DNA of 64,000 bases from Vibrio sp. SCSIO 43136 (GTDB taxonomy: Bacteria > Pseudomonadota > Gammaproteobacteria > Enterobacterales > Vibrionaceae): assembly GCF_023716565.1 (NCBI RefSeq), contig NZ_CP071848.1, positions 868,001 through 932,000 of the forward strand. Reading direction: 5' to 3'. Below are positions 16,706 to 28,675 of this stretch, one piece after another. Both the position numbers and the translations under genes were made by a program. Every line of letters begins with the position of its first letter. The stretch's first letter is position 1. The notes under the pieces were generated by a model. The model searched no databases and was not told where the DNA came from. It saw only the letters and a program-made list of their open reading frames with translations.

Positions 16706-17584
16706 TTACTTAGCAGAGATCACTGTGCTCAGTTGGTGGCGTTCACCTGGCTGTAACGTAATGCCTGCTTCAATCGTTGGTGCATGAACCGTCGACTCAA
16801 CACATAGCATGGTTTTGTAACCGTCGTCTTGCATGTCGCCCATACCAGCAGCTCCTTCCGCCCACGGATTCCATAGCACTGCTGAGTTGTGACCTTGGTT
16901 TTCAACGCTAATAGTGCGCTTGCTATCGTTCACCTGAATGAGTGCTTCTGGCTGGGTGTAAACACGGTCGATAGTATCGGTTAGTACAAGCTCTTCACCA
17001 CCTTGACAGATTTTAGCCGCTTGCAGACTGTCGATGTATTCAAGGCCCATACCAGTTGTCTTTGTTGCTGTGATATCGGCAATGTTCAGGTAGGTGTGTA
17101 GTGCGCCACTGAAAGTCCAAGGTGTATCATCAATGTTGATTACATTGAGTGAGACTTTCAACTCATCACCGATTTCCACGAATAGGCGAGCATCAAACAT
17201 ATGTGGCCAGATATCATGAGTTTCTTCACTAGGAAACAGTGCCAGTTCTAGGATCACACCATTGTCATTCTCACGGTGTTCGACCAGTTCCCACTCAGTG
17301 GTACGAGCAAAGCCGTGAGCAGGAGCTGCGATACGACCAAACCAAGGCCAGCACACTGGGATACCACCACGTAGGGCAGTTTCACCATCAAATTTTGCTT
17401 GCGTACTCATCCAGATCAGATCATCTTGACCTGCTGGCGTGTAAGAAACGACGTGGCCACCATGCAGGGCAACCGCTGCTGTCGCTTTATCGTGCATCAC
17501 TCGAACCATTTTTACTTGGTCTTTTTCTACGATAGTGACGCAATCCGAAAGTACGGTAAGGGTAGGAAGTGTTGTGAGATCCAT
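16706..17584 (-). CDS. yeaD: D-hexose-6-phosphate mutarotase
   Basis: 292 residues of the aldose-1-epimerase-like YeaD family, which interconverts glucose-6-phosphate anomers. Visible motifs: VALHGGHVVSYTP (about 36-48), GGIPVCWPWFGR (about 73-84) with AHGFART, and HTYLNIADI (about 163). It follows gapA on the same strand with a terminator-like hairpin between them; the same gapA-yeaD order exists in E. coli. Confidence 0.93.
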   Translation of the reverse strand: MDLTTLPTLTVLSDCVTIVEKDQVKMVRVMHDKATAAVALHGGHVVSYTPAGQDDLIWMSTQAKFDGETALRGGIPVCWPWFGRIAAPAHGFARTTEWELVEHRENDNGVILELALFPSEETHDIWPHMFDARLFVEIGDELKVSLNVINIDDTPWTFSGALHTYLNIADITATKTTGMGLEYIDSLQAAKICQGGEELVLTDTIDRVYTQPEALIQVNDSKRTISVENQGHNSAVLWNPWAEGAAGMGDMQDDGYKTMLCVESTVHAPTIEAGITLQPGERHQLSTVISAK

Positions 17585-17625
17585 ACCAACTCCTAGATAT
17601 TTTATTTTTGCAGAATTAAGAATAC

Positions 17626-17653
17626 AAAAAAGGCGACTCGAGAGTCGCCTTTT
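17626..17653 (-). terminator. terminator after gapA
   Basis: AAAGGCGACTC / GAGTCGCCTTT perfect palindrome with flanking A and T runs, between gapA and yeaD. Partial read-through could still serve yeaD. Confidence 0.85.
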
Positions 17654-17693
17654 ATCTAAATCTTTAAACGAAATTCTTCGCTAAAAGCTTACA

Positions 17694-19027
<1,334 letters not shown>

Positions 19028-19420
19028 GTGCCAAAGGTTACAAAAACAGAACAAGAATGGCGTAAGCAACTGACAGATAAAGAGTTTGAGGTGTGTCGAT
19101 TACGTGGAACAGAGGCCCCTTTCTCAGGAAAACTGCTGCATAATAAAGAAACGGGTATCTACAATTGTGTTTGTTGCAATGCAGAGCTGTTTAAATCGGA
19201 AAATAAGTATGATTCTGGGTGTGGTTGGCCAAGTTTTGACGCCCCAATCAATGATACTGCTATTACTTATTTAGAAGATAATAGCCATGGAATGAAGCGT
19301 ACCGAGATACGCTGTTCAAGCTGCGATAGCCATTTAGGCCATGTATTTACTGATGGTCCTGTCACTACGGGAGAGCGTTATTGCGTAAACTCGGTCTCCT
19401 TGGTGTTTGGAAATAAATAA
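19028..19420 (+). CDS. msrB: peptide-methionine (R)-S-oxide reductase
   Basis: 130 residues starting with GTG after AAGGAGTTAGCCAATA. Reduces methionine-R-sulfoxide in proteins. The structural zinc is held by Cys47, Cys50, Cys96 and Cys99, and the catalytic Cys119 is in RYCVNS. Divergent from gapA, the same neighbourhood as in E. coli. Followed by a hairpin terminator. Confidence 0.95.
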   Translation: MPKVTKTEQEWRKQLTDKEFEVCRLRGTEAPFSGKLLHNKETGIYNCVCCNAELFKSENKYDSGCGWPSFDAPINDTAITYLEDNSHGMKRTEIRCSSCDSHLGHVFTDGPVTTGERYCVNSVSLVFGNK

Positions 19421-19422
19421 CT

Positions 19423-19448
19423 AAGTGAGGGATGATTCCCTCACTTTT
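19423..19448 (+). terminator. terminator after msrB
   Basis: AAGTGAGGGA / TCCCTCACTT stem, small loop, with a T run. Convergent gene at 19474 may use the reverse side. Confidence 0.8.
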
Positions 19449-19473
19449 GAAAAAATATTACAATTTGGTTTCA

Positions 19474-20298
19474 TTATTGTAAGTCAGCGCTGTCTGGCAA
19501 CAACTCTGGCTTATAACCGCCTTCTTTCACCGCAGATGCAATCTTCATCGCTATAGCGTCAAGGTTGCTTCGTTTCTCTTCACTAAAGGCGTACAGTCTT
19601 TGCAAGTTTCTTTCGGATGTGATTGGCAAATCAAACTCTTTGCCTACCATGGCCCAAATGTAGGCATGCTCATAGCGCCTTGCGGTTTGGTTGGTGCTGG
19701 CTAAAGATTTAATAATGTCTGTATTGAGCTCACCCGTGGGTGTTAGTTTTAATGCATTTTCCAGCAACTTAACCGTTTTTAGCTCGTCTCTACCCACATA
19801 ATAACTGGCCAATGCGAGCTGCATATCTGCGGATTCTAATGCTGGTGTTCCTTCTAGTTGTAAGAACGCACGTTTGGCATTCTCATCACCTTGTGTCCAC
19901 AGGAAGTAGTAAGCTCTAGGGTTGGTCGATTGACCAAGCTCTTGTTTAATCCGTTTTTGCTCATCATACGTGTGCACCAAGGCGTTAAAGCGTCTCTCTT
20001 TGACATTGCTCTGGTTGATAGGCTGGATTTGTGCAGCCAACTCTAAGCACTGTTGGTACTCATGTAACAGCTCGTACTCTTTGAGCTGTTTTTCTACTGT
20101 GTTATTTCGTAAGGCATCAAATCGGTGCCAGATAAGGTCAGTTCGAGGGATACGGCACTGACCGTCTCGCATGTTTAACTTCTCACAGCGAAGCGGTGGA
20201 TTGGACTCACATAGCTCGTCAGTATTCTTGCGAGATTCTAAACAACCACTAAGAGGGATGAGGGTAGCGATGATGATAAGTAATTGATTGCGGGTCAT
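19474..20298 (-). CDS. DUF2989-like lipoprotein
   Basis: 274 residues with a lipoprotein signal (MTRNQLLIIIATLIPLSGC, lipobox LSGC) and a mature helical, TPR-like body: repeated pairs such as LESADMQLALASYYVGRD and LLENALKLTPTGELNTD. Cys-rich start (CESNPPLRCEKLNMRDGQC). I take it to be the DUF2989 family known next to gapA/msrB-type loci in vibrios; function unknown. Divergent from yeaC. Confidence 0.78.
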   Translation of the reverse strand: MTRNQLLIIIATLIPLSGCLESRKNTDELCESNPPLRCEKLNMRDGQCRIPRTDLIWHRFDALRNNTVEKQLKEYELLHEYQQCLELAAQIQPINQSNVKERRFNALVHTYDEQKRIKQELGQSTNPRAYYFLWTQGDENAKRAFLQLEGTPALESADMQLALASYYVGRDELKTVKLLENALKLTPTGELNTDIIKSLASTNQTARRYEHAYIWAMVGKEFDLPITSERNLQRLYAFSEEKRSNLDAIAMKIASAVKEGGYKPELLPDSADLQ

Positions 20299-20411
20299 GG
20301 ATGTTATTCACTTGTGATCTAATGCGCTAAATGTAATGTGTGAGCTTGACCGAAAATAGTAGCGGTTTATTCTCACAATCTAAACTCATTTACTTATTAA
20401 TAGGACAGAAA

Positions 20412-20690
20412 GTGAATGTAGAGCAACTAATTGCAAGTATGACCCCTGAAATTTATCAGCGTCTTAGCTACGCCGTAGAGACGGGTAAGTGGCCTGATGG
20501 TACGCCGTTAAGCCAAGAGCAACGCGACAACTGTATGCAGGCGGTAATGTTGTATCAATCTAAGAACAACACCGAAGCCCAACACATGACCGTCGCAGCA
20601 GGTGGAGATATCTGCTTCAAGTCGAAAGCTGAACTAAAGAAAGAGTTCACCAAAGGCGCAGACGACATCGCACGAGTGAAAATAGAATAA
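20412..20690 (+). CDS. yeaC: YeaC-like DUF1315 protein
   Basis: 92 residues. It matches YeaC (MTPEIYQRLSYAVETGKWPDG...) from residue 8 on. The GTG at 20412 is chosen because AGGACAGAAA precedes it by about 6 bp and the E. coli protein starts at the equivalent point; a longer frame from 20340 adds 24 unrelated residues. Cytoplasmic; function not known. In E. coli yeaC sits next to msrB. Confidence 0.85.
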   Translation: MNVEQLIASMTPEIYQRLSYAVETGKWPDGTPLSQEQRDNCMQAVMLYQSKNNTEAQHMTVAAGGDICFKSKAELKKEFTKGADDIARVKIE

Positions 20691-20698
20691 AGTCGATT

Positions 20699-20748
20699 TA
20701 AGGGTTTAAGGATCTAAGGCTTCTAACCCTTTCCCCCTTAAACCCTTA
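20699..20748. repeat. 13-bp perfect inverted repeat between yeaC and ansA
   Basis: TAAGGGTTTAAGG (20699-20711) and CCTTAAACCCTTA (20736-20748) with a 24-nt loop. It lies between two convergent genes, so a transcription barrier is possible, but the stem is AT-rich and lacks a T run. Confidence 0.6.
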
Positions 20749-20781
20749 GCGCCAGCGTCCGATAGCAACGCGTCCGCTTAT

Positions 20782-21795
20782 TTACAAACTCATCTCACCA
20801 CGCAACACTTTTTGCATCTCGACCTTGATCTCTTCGTAGCCAAGGTTTTGACTTAGCAAATAGTGCAGTTTTGCCAGTGCCGCTTCGTGGGTCATGTCAT
20901 ATCCGCTGATCACGCCCGCATCGGCGATAGCACAGCCTGTCGCATAGCCCCCCATGTTCACCTTTCCTGCGAGACATTGGGTTAGGTTTACGACGATCAC
21001 ACCACGTTCTGAGGCTTCTTTCAAATGCGCCAGTAATTCAGGGTTTTGAGGTGCATTACCCACACCAAAAGTCAGCAAGATCATCGCATTTACTGGCTGT
21101 CTAAGGGTGTTTCGGATCACTTCATGCGAAATTCCTGGGTACATAGTAATGACACCAATCGGTTGAGGCGTGATGTTATGTACCTTGAATTCGCCTTGTG
21201 GTTTTTTGTCCACTTCGACACCTGCGCTCACCTGAATGTTAATCCCAGCTTCTAGCAGCGGTGGCAAATTAGGCGAAGTAAAGGCATTGAAACCGTCAGC
21301 ATGAGACTTAGTGCTGCGGTTACCGCGCATTAATTGGTTATTAAAAAACAGTGTTACTTCATTGATCGGGTAGTTGGCGGCGATGTGCAGTGCATTGAGT
21401 AGATTCGCTTGACCGTCCGAACGCAGCTCTGCTAGCGGGATCTGTGAGCCTGTAACGATCACAGGCTTAGCAAGATTCTCTAGCATGAAGGAAAGCGCTG
21501 AAGCTGTGTACGCCATGGTATCTGTGCCATGCAGGATCACAAAACCGTCGTATTTGTCGTAGTTAGCTCGAATATCATCGGCGATCTGCTGCCAATCTGC
21601 GGGTGTCATGTCTGACGAGTCGATCAGTGGTGCATATTCGTGGATGGTATAATCGGGCATTTCTGGGCGATGGAATTCCGGCATGCTTTCTAGCTGCTTT
21701 TCCATGAAACCTGCCACGGGAATATAACCGTGATCGGACTTTTGCATACCAATGGTGCCGCCAGTGTAGGCGATATAGATATGTTTCTTAGGCAT
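20782..21795 (-). CDS. ansA: type I asparaginase, cytoplasmic
   Basis: 337 residues. Active-site Thr motifs are IAYTGGTIGMQ near residues 8-18 and HGTDTMAYTASA near 89-100. No signal peptide, so it is the cytoplasmic low-affinity type I enzyme converting L-asparagine to aspartate and ammonia. Downstream of sppA on the same strand, as in E. coli. A terminator separates the two. Confidence 0.93.
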   Translation of the reverse strand: MPKKHIYIAYTGGTIGMQKSDHGYIPVAGFMEKQLESMPEFHRPEMPDYTIHEYAPLIDSSDMTPADWQQIADDIRANYDKYDGFVILHGTDTMAYTASALSFMLENLAKPVIVTGSQIPLAELRSDGQANLLNALHIAANYPINEVTLFFNNQLMRGNRSTKSHADGFNAFTSPNLPPLLEAGINIQVSAGVEVDKKPQGEFKVHNITPQPIGVITMYPGISHEVIRNTLRQPVNAMILLTFGVGNAPQNPELLAHLKEASERGVIVVNLTQCLAGKVNMGGYATGCAIADAGVISGYDMTHEAALAKLHYLLSQNLGYEEIKVEMQKVLRGEMSL

Positions 21796-21836
21796 AACAC
21801 TTAACTCGAACGGGAACAGTGGCGGGATTATAAAAC

Positions 21837-21863
21837 AAAAATAGGCGCAAATGCGCCTATTTT
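21837..21863 (-). terminator. terminator after sppA
   Basis: AATAGGCGCA / TGCGCCTATT stem with a 2-nt loop, then T run on the minus strand. Confidence 0.85.
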
Positions 21864-21911
21864 ATTGTGATTAGAACCTTGTCAGACCAAGGGCTCTAAG
21901 CATGTTAGAGG

Positions 21912-23765
21912 TTACTCAACATTACAGTTCAAGCAGAAGGCATATTGGCCTTTTGGATCGTTGAAACTGCTCAGAATAGTCGCGTCTTGTTGGAGCTGTT
22001 TTGTCACAGGTTGAAGCGCTTCAGGCACAAGGGCACTGATATCCAAACCAAGGTGCACTCGCACGTTTTTCATCAACTCTTGGATGAACTGTTGCGCTTG
22101 GCTCAGTGGCTCTTCCATCCAGTAGACATTGTAGTCTTCTAACTGAGCAAGTTCTGCAGCGACTTGAATCGCATCATCGAAGTCACCCATCTGGTCTACA
22201 AGGCCAAGCGCCATGGCGTCTTTACCCGTCCATATACGGCCTTCAGCGATGTTTTCCATCTCACTTTTGGCGATATCACGGTTATTGCTGACTAAACCAG
22301 TAAAACGGTGGTAACCATGCTCAATGCCCATTTGGAAAGCTTGTTTTGCCCCATCACTGATACCGCTAGTAATGCCAACACCAGAGAAAGGAGACGTGCC
22401 TACACCATCGTTATAGATGCCGTGTTTGTTAAGCCCTTTTTCAAAGGTAGTTATAACACTAAAGATACCAATCGAACCGGTTAGGGTGGTTGGCTGAGCG
22501 ATGATCTTGTCTGCGCTCATTGAAATCCAGTAACCGCCTGATGCTGCTAGGCTCGACATGGAAACCACGACTGGTTTTCCAGCTTCTTTTAAAGCAACCA
22601 ATTCGTTGCGGATCACTTCGGACGCAAATGCACTGCCACCAGGACTATCAACGCGTAGCACCACGGCTTTGACTTTGTCGTCTGTTCTGGCATCTCTTAG
22701 GTATGATGCGACAGTATCACCACCGACGGTGCCACGAGGTTGGAAGCCATCCATGATGGCGCCACTGGCGACGACAACAGCGATGTCATCTTCAGCAAAC
22801 TCGGTTTGTGTGACGGTCGGTACGTAATCGTAGTAAGTGATGTGCTTGAAGCTATCGTTACCGTTACTACCAAACTCTTCCACCAGTGCTTTGCGTACTT
22901 GCTGACGAGTGCCTAGTTCATCAATTAGCCCAAGGTTAAGTGCAAGCTGCGCCATATCACCATCGACAGCTTTGAGTTGACTGAGTAACTCTGTTTCACT
23001 CGGATTAAATGCCGCAGCTTCCATTTCACGGTTTAGCGCCACGTCATGAACGTAACCATCCCACAGCTGGGTTAGCCAGTTGGTTGCCGACTCGCGCGAA
23101 GCCTCAGACATGCTGTTACGAGTAAATGGTTCGACAGCGGATTTATAAGTACCTACGCGGAAGACGTGAGTATTAACGTCGAGCTTTTCTAGAAGCTCTT
23201 TGTAATATAGGTTGTATGCACCATAGCCTTTGATCAGTACACCACCGTCAGGTGCCATGTAAATTTTATCGGCATAACTGGCTAGGTAGTATTGGCTCTG
23301 ATTATAGAAATCACCGATAGCAAATACAGGTTTACCACTGGCTTTAAACTCGTTTATGGCTTTTGCCATATAGCGAAGTTTTGTCAGGTTAGTTTCAGGC
23401 ATTTGGCGAAGTGCAAGTACCAGTCCAGTAACGTGTTCATCGTCCGCCGCATGTCGAATAGATTCGACTATATCAAACAGCACATTCTCTCTTGGTAACT
23501 CGCTACCGAACAAAGAACCAGTAAAAGAATCCATTGGATTGACGTAGCTGCTTTGCTCAACGATAGGCCCAGAGAGGTTTAGCACCAAAGCGCCAGACTC
23601 TTTGACCACAGGTTGAGTGACTTTTTCGCTGTGCGTAGTCACACCGAAATAAATAGCGACAAGCACTGCAATAAAGAAAAGATTGATGATAGCGACCCGG
23701 ATGAAATTAAGAGCTTTCCAGAAGCCCTTAAAAATCATGCCGATAAACTTAAAAATAGATTTCAT
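21912..23765 (-). CDS. sppA: signal peptide peptidase SppA, 67K type
   Basis: 617 residues, like E. coli SppA (618). A membrane anchor (residues about 20-42) precedes two tandem S49 protease-like domains. The catalytic Ser is in SSLAASGGYW (about 408) and the general-base Lys in VGTYKSAVEP (about 205). It cleaves remnant signal peptides in the inner membrane. Divergent from fadH. Ends CLNCNVE. Confidence 0.95.
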   Translation of the reverse strand: MKSIFKFIGMIFKGFWKALNFIRVAIINLFFIAVLVAIYFGVTTHSEKVTQPVVKESGALVLNLSGPIVEQSSYVNPMDSFTGSLFGSELPRENVLFDIVESIRHAADDEHVTGLVLALRQMPETNLTKLRYMAKAINEFKASGKPVFAIGDFYNQSQYYLASYADKIYMAPDGGVLIKGYGAYNLYYKELLEKLDVNTHVFRVGTYKSAVEPFTRNSMSEASRESATNWLTQLWDGYVHDVALNREMEAAAFNPSETELLSQLKAVDGDMAQLALNLGLIDELGTRQQVRKALVEEFGSNGNDSFKHITYYDYVPTVTQTEFAEDDIAVVVASGAIMDGFQPRGTVGGDTVASYLRDARTDDKVKAVVLRVDSPGGSAFASEVIRNELVALKEAGKPVVVSMSSLAASGGYWISMSADKIIAQPTTLTGSIGIFSVITTFEKGLNKHGIYNDGVGTSPFSGVGITSGISDGAKQAFQMGIEHGYHRFTGLVSNNRDIAKSEMENIAEGRIWTGKDAMALGLVDQMGDFDDAIQVAAELAQLEDYNVYWMEEPLSQAQQFIQELMKNVRVHLGLDISALVPEALQPVTKQLQQDATILSSFNDPKGQYAFCLNCNVE

Positions 23766-23928
23766 GGTCTACCGTGACGTATCGAAAAATGAATGCATTA
23801 ATCCTACGTGAATCCAGTCGCATTTCATATATAAATTGATCTGAGTTGCGAAAATGTAAACAGGTGTTTGAATTAATGTGTTGTTTAGGTAGAGTAGTCT
23901 GACCACTACCGAAAAATAACAAAAGTGA

Positions 23929-25944
<2,016 letters not shown>

Positions 25945-26021
25945 TTAAACCCTTAAAAACTGAGCGGCGATAAAGTTCAATAACTATGCTATCGTTATGA
26001 AAAACAACAAGGAACTTCATA

Positions 26022-26570
26022 ATGGATGCTCTAGATTTATTGTTGAATCGTCGCTCAATTGCTCGACTTACCTCTCCTGCGCCTGAAGGTGCAGCCCTCG
26101 AAAACATTATTCAAGCTGGTTTACGCGCTCCTGATCATGGAGGCTTGACTCCATGGCGTTTTGTGATTGCTCAAGGTGAAGGTTTGAATAAGTTAGGTGC
26201 AATTTTGGCGCAAGCAGCGGTTGAAAGTGGCAGCGACGATATTGCGGTGAAAAAAGCCACCAATGCCCCTCATCGAGCGCCTATGGTGATCACTGTGATT
26301 GCTAAAGTCTCTGAGCATCCTAAGGTCCCTGCGATTGAGCAACATTTATCGGCAGGCTGCGCCGTGCAAGCGATGCAAATGGCCGCAGTTGCTCAAGGCT
26401 TTCAAGGCATTTGGCGCTCAGGACCATTAATGTTCCACTCCCATGTTCATCAAGCCTTTAACTTACAAGGCGAGGATCAGATTGTCGGTTTCTTGTATTT
26501 GGGGACACCAGATTGTACACCGATGAAAGCGCCAACTCGTGATCTGGCCAAATTCGTCGAATTTTTGTAA
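26022..26570 (+). CDS. ydjA: nitroreductase family protein, YdjA
   Basis: 182 residues, one less than E. coli YdjA, with matching start MDALDLLLNRRSIARL and end. FMN-binding residues are in RRS near 11-13 and in the GFLYLGTPD region near 153-161. A cytoplasmic FMN-dependent nitroreductase with an uncertain natural substrate. The RBS AAGGAACTTCATA lies just before the ATG. Confidence 0.93.
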   Translation: MDALDLLLNRRSIARLTSPAPEGAALENIIQAGLRAPDHGGLTPWRFVIAQGEGLNKLGAILAQAAVESGSDDIAVKKATNAPHRAPMVITVIAKVSEHPKVPAIEQHLSAGCAVQAMQMAAVAQGFQGIWRSGPLMFHSHVHQAFNLQGEDQIVGFLYLGTPDCTPMKAPTRDLAKFVEFL

Positions 26571-26621
26571 TTAGAGGTACAAACTCAACTGTTTATTAAT
26601 ACAGTGTTTCAGTTGCAATTT

Positions 26622-26657
26622 CACCGCCACCATTGATAATGGTGGCGGTGATTTTTT
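26622..26657 (+). terminator. terminator before topB
   Basis: CACCGCCACCATT / AATGGTGGCGGTG stem (3-nt loop), then a T run. It ends ydjA transcription 16 bp before topB's ATG. Confidence 0.9.
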
Positions 26658-26672
26658 ATTAGGAACAACTCG

Positions 26673-28628
26673 ATGTCTCGCCTGTTTATCGCAGAAAAAC
26701 CCAGCCTAGGAAGAGCAATTGCTGCGGCTTTACCCAAGCCTCACAAGAATGAGCAGGGATTTATCCGTTGCGGTAATGGCGACATTGTTACTTGGTGCAT
26801 CGGTCACTTGTTAGAGCAAGTTGAACCAGACGCCTACGACGAGCGTTACAAGCGTTGGAACATGGAAGATTTACCCATAGTTCCTCACGCATGGCAACTG
26901 CGCCCACGCCCGACTTCAAGCAAACAGCTCACTGTGGTGAAAAAGCTGCTCAAGCAGGCAAACACCATCGTCCATGCAGGAGATCCAGATCGAGAAGGTC
27001 AACTGCTGGTCGATGAAGTTATTGACTACTGCAAAGTTGCGAAAGGTAAAAAAGAGTCGATGTCACGCCTTTTAATCAGTGATCTCAACTTGCCTGCCGT
27101 TAAGCGAGCACTCTCTTCGATGCGTTCCAATCGAGAATTCATTCCTTTATCGGTGTCGGCGTTAGCTCGCTCTCGTGCTGATTGGCTCTATGGTATGAAC
27201 ATGTCGCGAGCATATACTTTGCTCGGTAAAAAAGCGGGCTATCAAGGCGTATTGTCGGTAGGTCGAGTGCAAACCCCTGTACTTGGGCTTGTGGTGCGAC
27301 GAGATGAAGAAATCGAAAACTTTGTGCCTAAAGATTATTTCACTTTGCATGCCTTAATTCCTTATCAGTCGCCGCAGGGCGATGCTTTTGATATTCGCGC
27401 TCGCTGGAAACCCAGTGAAGCTTGCAAGCCTTGGCAGGATAAAGAAGGGCGAGTGCTGAACCGAAAGCTGGTGGAAAATGTCGCCAGTCGCATTCAAGGG
27501 CAGCCTGCGAACGTCGTTGAGTCAGAGCAAAAGCAGACCAAACAGAATGCACCGCTTCCTTATTCATTGTCTGCATTGCAAATTGATGCTGCGAAGCGAT
27601 ATGGCATGAGTGCGCAGCAAGTGCTGGATTGCTGTCAAAGTTTATACGAAAAACATAAGCTGATTACCTATCCTCGTTCCGATTGCCGTTATCTGCCAAA
27701 CGAGCATTTTGTGCAAGCTGGCTCGGTGTGTGAGGCCATCGGTAATAACGCACCTGAATTAACCACTGCTGTGCAAGGTGCTGACCTAAGCCGCAAATCC
27801 AAAGCTTGGAATGACAGCAAGGTCGATGCCCACCATGCCATCATCCCAACGCCTAAGAAGGCATCAGTCAATGCTTTGTCTGGATTTGAGATGAAGGTAT
27901 ATCAGTTGATCGCAAGGCAATATGTGATTCAATTCTATCCAGCTGCGGTGTATGCAGAGTCAAAACTGGTGTTCGATATTGCCGGAGGTTGCTTTATTGC
28001 CCGTGGCAAACAGTTGGTTGAGCCGGGCTGGAAAGCCCTTATGGGTAAGAGTACCCAACAAGACGACGAAGGCATTGATGCCGTGCCTCCTTTAGACAAA
28101 GGGACTGCACTTATCTGTCGAGAAGGTGAAATTAAAGATCGAAAAACTGAGCCGCCCAAGCACTTTACCGAGGCGACATTGTTGCAAGCCATGACAGGCA
28201 TAGCACGCTACGTTGCAGACAAAGAGCTGAAGAAAATCTTAAAAGAAACCGATGGCTTGGGTACCGAGGCGACGCGCGCTGGTATATTGGATACTTTGTT
28301 TAAACGCAAGCTACTTAATCGCCAAGGAAAATCCATCCTATCTACCATCGCAGGAAGAGGGCTTATTCATGCATTGCCTGATGAGTCCAGTTATCCAGAT
28401 ATGACCGCACATTGGGAACACCAGCTGCAAGCAATGGCAGAGCGAGGCCAAGCCTACCAACCTTTCATGACCGCCTTGGAGTCTAACCTCAATGCCATCA
28501 TTGGGCGAGTCAAAAGCTCCCCTGTACCAAGCTCACTGCAACACTTGCCGCCAGCGGAGCGTCCTGCGTATAAGAAGTCAAAGCGTCGGACTAGCAAAGG
28601 CAAGCGGTCTTACTCTAAGAAAAGCTAA
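26673..28628 (+). CDS. topB: DNA topoisomerase III
   Basis: 651 residues. Type IA topoisomerase: Toprim acidic motif DPDREGQLL near 103-111, active-site Tyr in ITYPRSDCRYL (about 330), and the Arg/Lys-rich tail (KKSKRRTSKGKRSYSKKS) binding DNA. It decatenates chromosomes. Starts MSRLFIAEKPSLG with the expected Toprim beginning. Monocistronic, flanked by terminators. Confidence 0.96.
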   Translation: MSRLFIAEKPSLGRAIAAALPKPHKNEQGFIRCGNGDIVTWCIGHLLEQVEPDAYDERYKRWNMEDLPIVPHAWQLRPRPTSSKQLTVVKKLLKQANTIVHAGDPDREGQLLVDEVIDYCKVAKGKKESMSRLLISDLNLPAVKRALSSMRSNREFIPLSVSALARSRADWLYGMNMSRAYTLLGKKAGYQGVLSVGRVQTPVLGLVVRRDEEIENFVPKDYFTLHALIPYQSPQGDAFDIRARWKPSEACKPWQDKEGRVLNRKLVENVASRIQGQPANVVESEQKQTKQNAPLPYSLSALQIDAAKRYGMSAQQVLDCCQSLYEKHKLITYPRSDCRYLPNEHFVQAGSVCEAIGNNAPELTTAVQGADLSRKSKAWNDSKVDAHHAIIPTPKKASVNALSGFEMKVYQLIARQYVIQFYPAAVYAESKLVFDIAGGCFIARGKQLVEPGWKALMGKSTQQDDEGIDAVPPLDKGTALICREGEIKDRKTEPPKHFTEATLLQAMTGIARYVADKELKKILKETDGLGTEATRAGILDTLFKRKLLNRQGKSILSTIAGRGLIHALPDESSYPDMTAHWEHQLQAMAERGQAYQPFMTALESNLNAIIGRVKSSPVPSSLQHLPPAERPAYKKSKRRTSKGKRSYSKKS

Positions 28629-28629
28629 G

Positions 28630-28665
28630 CTGGGGTAGCTCTTTTGAGAAGGTAAGCTACCCCAG
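28630..28665. terminator. hairpin between topB and lipoprotein gene
   Basis: CTGGGGTAGCT / AGCTACCCCAG perfect 11-bp stem with a 14-nt loop between convergent genes. The T run is weak, so confidence is moderate. Confidence 0.65.
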
Positions 28666-28675
28666 TCTTCAAAGT

